From Albula goreensis (lineage: Eukaryota; Chordata; Actinopteri; Albuliformes; Albulidae): a stretch of DNA of 64,000 bases. Under the pieces are notes generated by a model. It did not search any database. It saw nothing but the letters and a program-made list of their open reading frames with translations, and was not told where the DNA came from. The stretch spans positions 63,768,547 to 63,832,546 of the forward strand of contig CM040741.1 of the NCBI GenBank assembly GCA_022829145.1, written 5' to 3'. How positions within the stretch are numbered: position 1 is the first letter of the stretch; every line of letters begins with the position of its first letter. The translations under genes and the position numbers were made by a program. Of this stretch, positions 51,811 to 61,359 are shown one piece after another.

Positions 51811-52672
51811 GGAAAGGTGGCCATGAGGTCAGGATCTGAACTCAAAAAAATATGTATTGTCTGACTAGATGACACATTCCCAGTTGGTCTATTATAAAGT
51901 AATAAATAAGAAATTAGCCTACATCATGGTCAGTCATGAAAATATTTCACAGACTTCATTGATTTAGGCAAAAGGTGGGAAAGTCAAACCCTGTGAAACA
52001 TGAATTTATGGAAAAACCTTTCAGGAAAAAAAACATTCATGCAGCTCACGTTATTATATCTTTTCCTGTCCTGAAAAGGTGAGATAAAATTTTGTTGCAG
52101 GTGTGTAAACGTGGATGAAAATTTAAAGTTTAAATTTAAAAAAGTTTAAATTTTTGCTGCAGACTGTACGGGTGGTTGGATTAAATACCTGTGGACCCTG
52201 TTTAGCGGCCCCCATCAAAAACATGTCAACTTCAAGCTATGCGTAACAGCGAACTGAAGACAAGTTGTTTATGGTTTCCAATTGGCCAATGTATACCACG
52301 TGGTTCGTGCATAAACGACTTACATAAACCCAGCCTCTTTATTTAATAGCCACACCTTGTATACCAACAGCTTTTTTTCTGTTTGACCTTTTTTTATTAT
52401 TTCTGTTTATTTGAGTGGGAGGCACAGACCGTGCCCCACAGATCGTGTCCTGGCACAACCCCCGCTGGCAGAGCCAGTCGTAGCATGCTGTTTTGCGTGG
52501 CATGGACCGTACTTGTGCACGGCCAATTTATCAAGGCAACCGCTGACTCCATTCCTGGAACGAGGGGAGCAGAAACAGCATATGTGGGAGCGGGCGGGCA
52601 GAGGGGCTGGTGACCCTGCGTGGCGAGAGGGTGACGCCACTGTTGAATCTGCTGGAACCAGGTCCTCCTCTC

Positions 52673-52730
52673 CTCAACTCCTCCTCCTCCTCCTCCTCCT
52701 CCATCTCCTCCACCTCCCCCTCCGCCTCCA
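52673..52730. repeat. TCC-rich polypyrimidine tract
   Basis: TCC repeated about nine times, then interrupted CTCC/CACC/CGCC units. The purine/pyrimidine asymmetry gives a poly-Glu artefact frame on the minus strand. Confidence 0.9.
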
Positions 52731-52969
52731 ATTAATCATCCTTTTCCCCTGGGTTTTATAATAAAAAAACAAACCTTCACAAAATTTATGTTAATATATC
52801 TTAGGTATCAGTCCCTGAGATTTTGAGTGCTTCCTGCAATTGCAGCCTGAATGAATGAGCACTTGAGGTAACAAAACCAGCTGTAGCTGCTTTCAGCTAC
52901 ATTGGAAATTTAGAAACACTGGCTATGTGTGTTAATGCACCTTGAACTGTCAGCTTCAGTGTGCGCAAC

Positions 52970-53000
52970 CCCCCCCCCACACACACACACACACACACAT
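52970..53000. repeat. Poly-C plus CA microsatellite
   Basis: A run of about ten C passes directly into about eleven CA units. Confidence 0.9.
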
Positions 53001-53354
53001 GCAATCATTCACACATACAACCTTCCAAACACACACAAAAGAGAGGAGAGCCTGCTTTTTCACTTAGTCTTAAAGCAGTGTAATTTGTTTCTTGGCTGTT
53101 TAACCGTGGTTTTCCGATTATCCCTGGGGATAATCGTGCTGCGCTGCTGGTGAACCACGCTCGGTAAGGAAGGATTAGTAATTGTTGAGGGGGCCAGGCG
53201 TTGACAGCAGCACTACTTACGATGTGTGCAGATGAGTGTGTGTCAGAGGAGAGCCCTGCCCTGCTGCACTCTGCCTGCTACAGTTAGTTAGCTTCTAGGG
53301 ACAAGGCCCAGGGTCACTTTAATGATAGGGAGGGTGCACTCACAATGTTTTACA

Positions 53355-53475
53355 CACGCGCGCACACACACACACACACTCACATGCACACACACACACA
53401 CGCACTCACACTCAAACATCAGTACATGTTTAGATTCATGTGTGCACACATACACACGCACACATACATGTACAC
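53355..53475. repeat. CA-rich microsatellite tract
   Basis: Blocks of pure CA separated by TCA, TGCA and CGCA units. The His/Thr-rich open frame across it is an artefact. Confidence 0.85.
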
Positions 53476-54513
53476 ATACAAACATATGCACTCTAACAGA
53501 TACATGCACAGACTGTCACTCTCATACCTATGCAAAAACCTGTCACCAGGTCTATCATGTTATTGCATGCATTTCATCACTCCTCTGTTGTAGGAAGACT
53601 GCTGTCTGTAAGCATGTTAATAGTAAAATCATTTGGTGCTGGGGGTTATTAACCTCTGAACTCCAGACATCGGCAGTATTCTCTGGCTGTGCATTATGTA
53701 ACTGTACAGAGATCCACTTTAATGTCATTGGTGAAATTAAGCAAGGTAAACGCGAAATTGAATATACAGCCCTGTACAGTGCAGCCAGTGCGGTGGAGAA
53801 GACGTTGCCATGGAAATGGGATTTGTTAGGTGTAATGACATGGTTTTATTACGTGTGCAGCACTTGTTACACTAGCCACTACTCCCTTTCCCCTTCAGTG
53901 GACTCTGCAGAAAGATGACATTCTTTAATGATGACATTTAGGAGTACGTTCTGCATTTAGATGCACCATACTCTTTAAAACAGAGTTACAGAAAGGTAGA
54001 CAGGTACATAAATAGATATGTAGACGCATATTTATTTGTGCAGAGCTTTCCAGGCCGTAGTTTCAAATAATTTAAGGTAACAAAATAAACCATGATAAAA
54101 CAATGCATCCAGTAAAATGACACAAAACAAGACACGTGGAAACAAAAACAAAGCTCCATTAACAATTTATGAGAAATCTTTATAAAAAAGATTTGGCAGC
54201 ATGAGCGATGCATGTATAAGGTTAGACAGATGCAGCCGGTGAGGGCTCTGACAGTGGTGCGTCTGAGCCTTTGTCCTGCTGTTTGCCTGCTTGCATGCCT
54301 GCCTGATGGTTGCTGTGGCCTTGGGGGCAGTCAGGTCTCCTGGTGCATTCAGCAGCCTGCGTTACGGTTCAGTGCCCCTCATTCAGCCCCTGAGATGGGA
54401 GAGCAGAGCCGTGGCTGGACCTGGACGAGGCCACGTTGGCTAAGAATAAACCCTCCTCCGGTAACACACTGCCCCTGGACGCTGCTGCTTCCCAACAAAA
54501 AGCACACATCGCT

Positions 54514-54552
54514 CATTTATTTATTTATTTGTTTATTTGTTTTTTTTTTTTA
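54514..54552. repeat. TTTA/TTTG repeat and poly-T
   Basis: About five ATTT units, two GTTT-type units, then a run of about twelve T. Confidence 0.85.
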
Positions 54553-55129
54553 CTTTGCAGAGTCTGTTTTTTTTCCTCAAAGGATGAAATAAAAATGGGT
54601 TAGGAAGGCAGGGGACTGAGGAGGTGAAAGAGAAAAGAGAAACATGTTTCAGGAAATAAAAACATTGTGAGCTAATGTTCTTTGGCGTCTTTATGAGGAT
54701 ACCACCTTGCTGTGATTATTACGAATGTAACAGCATCAGCATCCCTGTCCAAGCACTATGGGGTCCATTTATTTTTCTACAGTTTATGTCTGCAAATGAT
54801 GAGGCCCTTGTTGAACTGAATTACCTGTTGTTCTTTATATACACACACAAACACACACACATATACATAGTTTTTCGTGTTTTTTTCCCTCAGATTTCTG
54901 CCATGACCTCTGAAAGATAGATAAAACATTTTCACAACAGTGAAAACTGTATGTATATAACACGCATTTATACACCCTTTAGGACTGTATTAGAACATGT
55001 ACTGAGTAATGGTTAATAAAACAGCCACCTGAATGGTTGGAAAAGAGGGCTGAAGAAGCTTGGGTGAAATTATTTGAAGTACAAGTGTCCAGGACAGGTC
55101 AGCAGGCCCCCTATTTTTACCACTCAATG

Positions 55130-55420
55130 TAAATGAGTCCGCAGACTCAGACCAGTGAAGCGGCTCTACAGGCTGAGAGCGGAGCCAGGGAGTTACGTAA
55201 GCCCTCTCCAGCAGGCCCTGCCGCGGCAGAGGAGAGCGCGAGCGAGCCCCCGAGGCGCCGTTCTCCATGCGCGGCTGTGGGGGGGCTGGCTGGCTGCTGC
55301 TTGTGTAGGCGTGGACCCCCCCCCACCCACCCTCCCTCCCCCGCTGCCTCACAGCAGACAGGAGCATCACTTCCCAAAACCCATTGTACGACCATTCAGA
55401 GTCAATGGTCTGAAGATGAT
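55130..55420. other. GC-rich, CpG-containing patch in intron 1
   Basis: The core (about 55195-55270) is dense in CpG (GCCGCGGCAG, GAGCGCGAGCGAG, GAGGCGCCG) in an otherwise AT-rich intron. Open frames of 82-126 codons overlap on both strands, as expected of GC-rich DNA. None resembles a protein I know. A CpG-rich intronic element or an alternative promoter/first exon is possible but unproven. Confidence 0.35.
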
Positions 55421-55602
55421 TCCAGCAGTACAGAACGTCTGGGAAAACTAGCCGAGTTCACCCCTTAATAAAAATTAATTGGCCAACCTGATGATGTCCC
55501 TGTTGAAAGCTCAGCTGGGGGGCCAGGTTCCCAAAAACTCCCTGCTACACAACCCCCCCCCATAATAAATATAGAATATATCCAATTACCATGCAGCACA
55601 TA

Positions 55603-55919
55603 TACAGGTATGTGTCACTTAACTTCCACGATACGTTCTGTGAAACGGGATGAAATCTGATCTGGACGTTGTGCGAAAACCAAAGCATATGGGATACTGT
55701 AGTGTACCTGTATTGACTAAATAGCCAAGATACTGTACACATACAGTTCTGTATTTCAGCTAATGTGTCTGGCAAGGTAATACATGGGTTTAATAGGTTA
55801 CGTCCGCTACGTCCTGTTCTCCCATTGGGTTTTCTGAACTCTATCATAACCTTATGTTACCACAGATGTATATGCAGTCGGATGTTGCCCGAATGGACAT
55901 TTTGCAGCGCATACCTGCA
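55603..55919 (-). mobile_element. Short inverted-repeat DNA element, copy 2
   Basis: About 317 bp, opposite in orientation to copy 1 at 25538-25784. The ends are TACAGGTATGTGTCACTTAA and, reversed, TGCAGGTATGCGCTGC. Internal matches to the reverse complement of copy 1 include GTACCTGTATTGA, CTAAATAGCCAAGATACTGT then ACACATACAG, and the ATAACCTTATG block. It is longer than copy 1, so copy 1 has probably lost internal sequence. No coding capacity. Confidence 0.75.
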
Positions 55920-57160
55920 CAACTGTGTTTCCCCAAATATTCAATACCATGCACATAAATGCAACTGTTTCCACACACCCCCCCCCCCGAAAAAACAAAA
56001 TTTTGTCTGGCTTCCACAGTTAAACTTTCCCTGAAGGTCGGTCTGCCACTCTTGGGTCATTTCCACTCTTCCCCAGTTCTCAAATAATGTGAAGGAGATC
56101 TGGAACAGATCTGTAACATTTTTTTAAATAATTTTGAGACGCCTACTGGAACGCACAGCTGGCGGGGGATGGCGAAGGAGGGGACGGTTACGAGGAATGG
56201 CGGGAGATCAGGGGGAGTGAGACAGGCCTGTCCGCCGCCACCCGCTGGGAGTCTGTCCTGCCGGGGGTGGAGTTTGCAGGGCCTGCACCCGCCGAACGTC
56301 AGCTGTCCCCATGTCGCTGCTGATTACCGTCACCTACGCTAGTGCCAGAGAAACACCAGAGGCCTCATTTACAAAACTCCAGCCTGGATTCTGCTCCAAA
56401 TCTGCGCGTGTGACCAGATGCTAAACCGTGCACAGGCTTTATTTGGACAATGTGAATATCATTGGCCCCATAAAAAAACCTTTTCACATTTTTGAGTTTA
56501 ATGCAATAGAAGAGAACTTGCATTGTTGGCTCTTTACTGTTAGTGTGTTATGGCTTTGTGGCTAATAAAGGTTTAATTTAAAACACCATTATATTATGTA
56601 ATGCAACGTAATAACAAACCAGTTTTCTCATTTCCCGAAAAGGTGCCTTTTTGGAGACTTGAGATGATTATATTTTACGAAGCCAAAACACATTTTTGTG
56701 ATTTACTAAGTTGTGTAAATCTCACAGGTACATGTTATATTATTAAATCTCAAATATACCTGCAGATCTGTGTATTGGAAAGCTCTAAGATTTTAAACAT
56801 TGAAAAGCCTCAATTAGTCTAATAATCTGGACCATTATGTATTATTTTGCTTTTTATTGCACTTGAACCTGCTTAAATAAAGATTGCCCTGTTCAAAAAC
56901 ACACACACAGCACTCCTTTGGTGAGACCTTCCTGCAGTACCACTGAAAGCCATTCCTTGAACATGAATATTGTTGAAAACATGTCTTGATAGTTCAAAAT
57001 TCTCTTTTGATAATCCATGTGAAAACTGACTATTGATAGCAAAGCTGATTTCCACTCATCTTTTACTGCTGCCCACACAAGAATACATGCAGCATCATAC
57101 AAGTTGCTCTGTTGCTCTCCTTTGGAATCTATACACTCTTGTATATATGGTCATTCAGTA

Positions 57161-57220
57161 ATAATAATAATGATAATGATAATCACAATAACCATAATCA
57201 TCATCATCATCATCATCATA
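57161..57220. repeat. AAT/ATG/ATC compound microsatellite
   Basis: AAT units pass through GATAAT and CACAATAACC into about seven ATC units. Confidence 0.9.
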
Positions 57221-57854
57221 GCTCATACTCTTCAAAGCATGATCTCTCACCTGTTCATCCAAGCAATTTAGCCAAGCTCTAGGAGCTCACAGAATATCGT
57301 TCCTTTCTCAGTGCTGGGCCAGAAGCCAGTTAATGCTTAACGTTCTCCCAGCATGTTTATAACATTATGAAAGTGTTACAGTAGCTGGGGGTTGGGGAGG
57401 TAAGCCATCATGACCTCACGGGGGAAAGGGTGCTGCTTTGTACTACAGGGAAGATGCTTGCGTGGGTTTTCTTATAGTCGTTAATAAAGTGAGTTACTCA
57501 GAAACACGTAAGAATGAATGAAACCAACAAAACTGATAGTGGGTTTGTCATGGTGCAGAATAAATAAAAGACTTTCTGAAAAGTGAACTGTACCATTTGG
57601 CATGCGAGGCTGTGTGTAAGTCCAGCAAAGAGCTTAATAGGCTGCCACCGAAAAGGCAGAGACCTGTTTTTCCACACTCATTCTCTCATAAATGCAGAAC
57701 ATAACCTTTAGCTGAACGCTTGCTGCGGGAACCTGACACACACATCTGGTGGGGAGGCAGGGAGGACTGGCCTACTATGAACCACTGTGCTGAATCAAGG
57801 ACATATACTATGCAGCGTTTCTGAGGATTCCATACGGCTGACACGAGGAAAAGC

Positions 57855-58225
57855 ATTATGGAATGTTTCTTGGTTGTGATGATGTCACGCTTGAGTAGAT
57901 TCTCTGGGTTAGTTGCTCCAGGTTGTGAATGGAGGAATCACCATGGAAATGTCATGGAATCTTATTTTGATGTGGTTATGTCACATGCACTTAGGTTTCC
58001 ATGGATTGTTTCCATGGGTTGTGTATGGTTGACATAAAGATAAATGCCATGCTATTGACATAAGGATAAAGGCTATTGAATGATTGTGGGGATTTTGTTC
58101 TGAGAAGGCAGAGCTGCAGGCTATGTATGGTTTAGAGGAAGGGAGGTTTTATGGAACCTTTCACTCTGGTGGTGATGTCATGCCTGGGTAGGTTGTCATG
58201 GTTGCGCATGGTGGTGAATCAAGTG
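57855..58225 (+). repeat. Degenerate tandem repeat upstream of exon 2
   Basis: At least three units begin GGAAYSTTTC/GGAATCTTA-like (57859, 57955, 58152) and share the order GTGRTGATGTCAYGC or GTTATGTCACATGC, then TRGGTT, then GGTTGYGYATGG. Spacing is about 100-195 bp. A smaller internal duplication, GACATAAAGATAAA/GACATAAGGATAAA, lies at 58030-58080. It ends about 120 bp before rasgrf2 exon 2. Confidence 0.55.
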
Positions 58226-58345
58226 CGAACAGCCAGCCTGTGCTCTGATACATGATGGGGAGGGTGTTGGGGATGGAGGTAGGGCTGCCTGTGAGTTCTA
58301 GGTCAAATTCTCTCTATCTCACTCTGTCTCCTTCCTGTCCCGTAG

Positions 58346-58452
58346 CACTACTTCCTGGTGGTCTTTGGACACGATGGACAGAAGCCGCTGGAGCTGCGGA
58401 CGGAGGAGGAGTCTGATTGCGATGAATGGGTGGAAGCCATTCAGCAAGCCAG
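58346..58452 (+). CDS. rasgrf2: rasgrf2 exon 2, PH domain end
   Basis: 107 nt encoding residues 93-127 plus two bases of codon 128. The translation [17 protein letters not shown] then [18 protein letters not shown] matches the second half of the RASGRF2 first PH domain. It includes the C-terminal helix with the near-invariant PH tryptophan (residue 120, in DEWVEAI). The acceptor is CTTCCTGTCCCGTAG|CAC and the donor CAG|GTACTG, ending in phase 2. It joins exon 1 in phase 0 after ...LDKQ, as in mammalian RASGRF proteins. The frame continues openly into intron 2 but homology stops at the donor. Confidence 0.96.
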
Positions 58453-59004
58453 GTACTGTTGGGTTGGGGTCAAAGGTCAGAAAAGATGGGCATACCTCAG
58501 CTGGGACATAGCACACTTTGAGCTGAAGGGTGAGGTGAGGGAAGGGGAGTGTATATATTTGTATGTAAGAGCTGGATTGTGCATGTGCCATTTTGGTACC
58601 CCTTGCCAAGACTCTTGCACTCTCACCCTGTGAATGGCCCTTACACCACAGTGCCTGGACTGTTTCCTGCTGTGTCATGTATACTACCTCCACTTAGCTA
58701 CCTCGTAGGTTTCCACTGAACCTTTTTCACCTTCAGAAAAAGTAAGATGACGGATAAAGAAACATATATAAATGAACCTGGAAACCATACTAAGGTGACC
58801 CACTGTGCAGAAATGTTTATCAAAAAATGAGGCAGGCTAATGTAACCTCTTTACTCAACAAATGTTTGTCAACAAAGGGAGTGAGGGATTCTGATTGGTA
58901 TCACATGAAACTATAACTTTAAAATGAGTTGATCTGCTTAGTACAATTATCATTATATCCTCTAATCTTTGATGCTGCTAACCAACAAGTTCAACAAGTT
59001 CACT

Positions 59005-59085
59005 TTAATAAGCTGCTCTGGATAAGAATGTCTGCTAAGTTCCAAAATGAAAATAAAAGTAAAGTTAAAGGGCCATGTAAACCCC
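59005..59085 (+). mobile_element. SINE/L2-type 3' tail remnant
   Basis: GCTGCTCTGGATAAGAATGT then CTGCTAAGTTCCAAAATGAA followed by AAGTAAAGTTAAAG is the common fish SINE tail with its A/T-rich end. The head is missing or unrecognisable. Confidence 0.65.
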
Positions 59086-60002
59086 AAAGAATCAAGTTGC
59101 CAAGCTATATAAATATTGCAATAATGAAAAATTGTTTGCAATAGGTTGGTGTGAAATATTGCAGAATTTCTTATTGAAGTATATCTTACACATTAAGATT
59201 CATTTACATCTATTTTTACATCTCATAAGAAACCAGTCAAAGAGTTTATTTTTGAACATAATGTTATTTTTATGAACGTGCTTTAATTAATTCTGTAGTA
59301 AGTTAAAGAATTGTGTATTCTCAAAAATGTTTAGTCTGGCGATTACATTTGCCATTGTGATGTATGTCAGTCATTGCTAATCAAAAAATACCTGCCAAAT
59401 AGCTCTTGGTTTTGACCCAAATGTTTAACTTCCCACCCAGGGTCATCAGAGAAAGGCCCCATGGAAAAACAAAACTAATGAAGCTTCAGCTGAAATAAAA
59501 AAGTCTTGATTTTCAGTGGATTTCTGAAGCCATCTCTTAATGGAAACACCCCATTTTACCGGACCTCTTAGTGCAAGCTGAAGGGAGCAGTGAAAACATA
59601 GCTGTACCAGGGACTAATGAGTTGAAATGGGTGCCCTCTTTATGACGACAGGAAATAGTTAGTTCTCAGAACACAGCTCCTGTTCAGCACATCCAGGGAA
59701 TGGCCTCGGTCACTCAGCCACTCAATCACTTTCTACTTTGGCCCCCGTTCCATTTTATTTCTGTTTCAACAAAAACAACAAGGAAGGCCAGGGGAAATGT
59801 GAAACGAATACACCTGAGGGAATTAAAAGCCTGACAGAACTGTAGTCTGTTTATTTTAGTAGTAGACATTTTTTTTCACCTCCACAGATTTCTCTTACAG
59901 GTGCCTCAAAGTTCTCTCTGTACCCAGAACAGTGCAGTGGTCTTCATACTCTGATCACTTACACCCTTCCCTGCCCTGCAGTGAAACATTGTTTAACATT
60001 GA

Positions 60003-60191
60003 GATGTTTTAGTCAACACCCTTACTGAGAATGTCTTACATGGCTTACATTACACACTGTACATTTATACAGCTGGATGGTTACTGAAGTTATTCAGGTT
60101 AAGTGCCTTCCTCAAGGGCATGATGGCAGAGCAATCCCCAGCTATAAAACCTGCAACAAGCCCAGCTCCCTAACCATTATACTGCTCTACT
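60003..60191 (-). mobile_element. tRNA-derived SINE, minus strand
   Basis: Same family as 45575-45715, reversed. Left to right it reads TTTATACAGCTGGATGG, AGTTATTCAGGTTAAGTGCC, TTCCTCAAGGGCATGATGGC, AAAACCTGCAACAAGCCCAG and CTCCCTAACCATTATACTGC. On the minus strand the last two are a worn B box and an A box (CAGTATAATGG). Truncated at the tail. Confidence 0.75.
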
Positions 60192-60642
60192 AGTCCTGCC
60201 AGCTGTGATATTAAATTAAATACAGCACAGCACCGGCTGTATTATTACCAACATGTTTAAATGAAGTGAAATTTGGCTAGATAAGATCTAAAGAAGGATT
60301 TCCATTTGCAGTGTCAGGAACACAGAACAACATAGACATCCCCCAAAAGGACATAATTACACATAATAAATATGTATACATTTGTTGCAGTCTATATTCA
60401 TTGACAGAAAAAATAGAAAGAAATCAATACAACATGAACAACCTGGACACAGCACTAGTGTACTGTTGCCTTGTATTCTTCAGAGACAACTTAAATCTTA
60501 AAATATGGCTGTCTGAATGAAGAGTGTTCTCCTCTGTTTTCCAATGACTCTGACATCATCGAGCATGCTCTTATGATGTCATGGCTCTGCTTTCAAATGA
60601 TGTGACACACACTTTCTCTGTTTCTCTCTCTTTGTGTCTCAG

Positions 60643-60790
60643 CTACTCTGACATCATCATTGAGCGCGAGGTTCTCATGCAGAAGTACATCCACCTGGTG
60701 CAGATTGTGGAAACGGAGAAGGTGGCGGCCAATCAGCTCCGCACTCAGCTGGAGGACCAGGACACTGAGATCGAGAGGCTGAAGGCTGAG
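60643..60790 (+). CDS. rasgrf2: rasgrf2 exon 3, coiled-coil segment
   Basis: 148 nt. The first base completes Ser128 (AG+C), then residues 129-177 follow. The translation [20 protein letters not shown] then [20 protein letters not shown] and TEIERLKAE is almost the same as recalled mammalian RASGRF2. It forms the amphipathic coiled coil between PH1 and the IQ motif, which in RasGRF proteins supports membrane targeting and calcium responsiveness. The acceptor has a strong pyrimidine tract (TCTCTCTTTGTGTCTCAG) and the donor is GAG|GTGGGT, phase 0. The open frame runs on past the donor to about 61000 but that part is intron. Confidence 0.97.
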
Positions 60791-60916
60791 GTGGGTTCTC
60801 TGGTGCATTGTGAGTTTGTTTTTGTTTGTGCTTTGCTGGGTGAAACGGTCAATATTCATGTGTTTTTTGACTGTACTTGTTTTTTAGACATTGACTGGAC
60901 AATGATTTTCCCCTTC

Positions 60917-61165
60917 ATTAGGAAAGCCACAAGCCATGGCTTATATCCACAAACTCTGTTCATTGCCACAGACTCCACAGTGCATCTCATGTGGTCATAA
61001 TCATTAAATATTTCTAAAGCATATTTGTGGGTTTGTCAAATTGAAGCCAAACAATTTGTTGTAATATGCTTCAGAAATAGTTAATGATTATGACAACATG
61101 AGATGCACTGTGTAGTTTGTAGCAATGAGCAGCGTTTGAGGCTACAAGCTTGTGGCTTTCCTAAT
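60917..61165. mobile_element. Foldback (palindromic) MITE in intron 3
   Basis: Two arms of about 105 bp, in inverted orientation, are about 85% matched by eye. They share ATTAGGAAAGCCACAAGC, GTGCATCTCATG, GTCATAATCATTAA and ATTTCTRAAGCATAT. The short centre (TCAAATTG..CAATTTG) also pairs, so the element is nearly one continuous hairpin. TTCAT occurs at both outer edges and may be a target duplication. No coding capacity. It starts 126 bp after the exon 3 donor and will be transcribed in the pre-mRNA. Confidence 0.85.
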
Positions 61166-61295
61166 TCATCACATCGCCATTTCTCCTTAATCTGTCAGGA
61201 TGTCCCCAACACGTTTCAGGTACTTGTGTTTTTGAACGTAAGCTTTCAGTGCTGATGTGCAGGACTTCACCTGGATGAGCCGATGCTTTTCATTC

Positions 61296-61359
61296 ACATC
61301 TGAAGTCGGTTGAAATGATAAACAAATTTTGTTTATCATTTCAAACTGACTTTAGATGT
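61296..61359. repeat. 64-bp hairpin in intron 3
   Basis: The arm ACATCTGAAGTCGGTTGAAA continues with TGATAAACAAA and pairs with the reverse complement of TTTGTTTATCATTTCAAACT plus GACTTTAGATGT. There are about three mismatches or bulges and almost no loop. It lies about 130 bp beyond the larger foldback. Confidence 0.85.

Larger units (their letters stand above)
35921..58345 (+). other. rasgrf2: rasgrf2 intron 1 (about 22.4 kb)
   Basis: Runs from GTGAGT at 35921 to CTGTCCCGTAG at 58345, phase 0. It splits the PH domain between the strands encoded by exon 1 and those of exon 2. The intron holds SINEs, a hAT MITE, an inverted-repeat element, several microsatellites, diverged local duplications and two GC-rich patches (55.13-55.42 and 56.15-56.31 kb). 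No independent gene is supported inside it. Such a long first intron is usual for this gene family and is a likely place for enhancers (inference). Confidence 0.9.
58453..60642 (+). other. rasgrf2: rasgrf2 intron 2 (about 2.2 kb)
   Basis: GT at 58453 to CTTTGTGTCTCAG at 60642, phase 2. It contains a SINE tail near 59.0 kb and a minus-strand SINE at 60.0-60.19 kb. No other feature is supported. Confidence 0.92.

Noticed and set aside
53322-53918. Longest single frame in the window (198 codons)
   Set aside because: The first third is encoded by CA microsatellite (His/Thr repeats). The rest shows no homology and lies inside rasgrf2 intron 1.
55133-55468. 111-codon plus-strand and 126-codon minus-strand frames in intron 1
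   Set aside because: GC-rich patch open in several frames, no recognisable protein, low-complexity Pro/Ala/Ser composition.
58319-58693. 124-codon minus-strand frame over exon 2
   Set aside because: Shadow of the plus-strand rasgrf2 exon, which has clear homology and splice sites.
60791-61000. Extension of the exon 3 reading frame
   Set aside because: RasGRF homology stops exactly at the GAG|GTGGGT donor and resumes in exon 4 in the right phase; the extension runs into the palindromic repeat.
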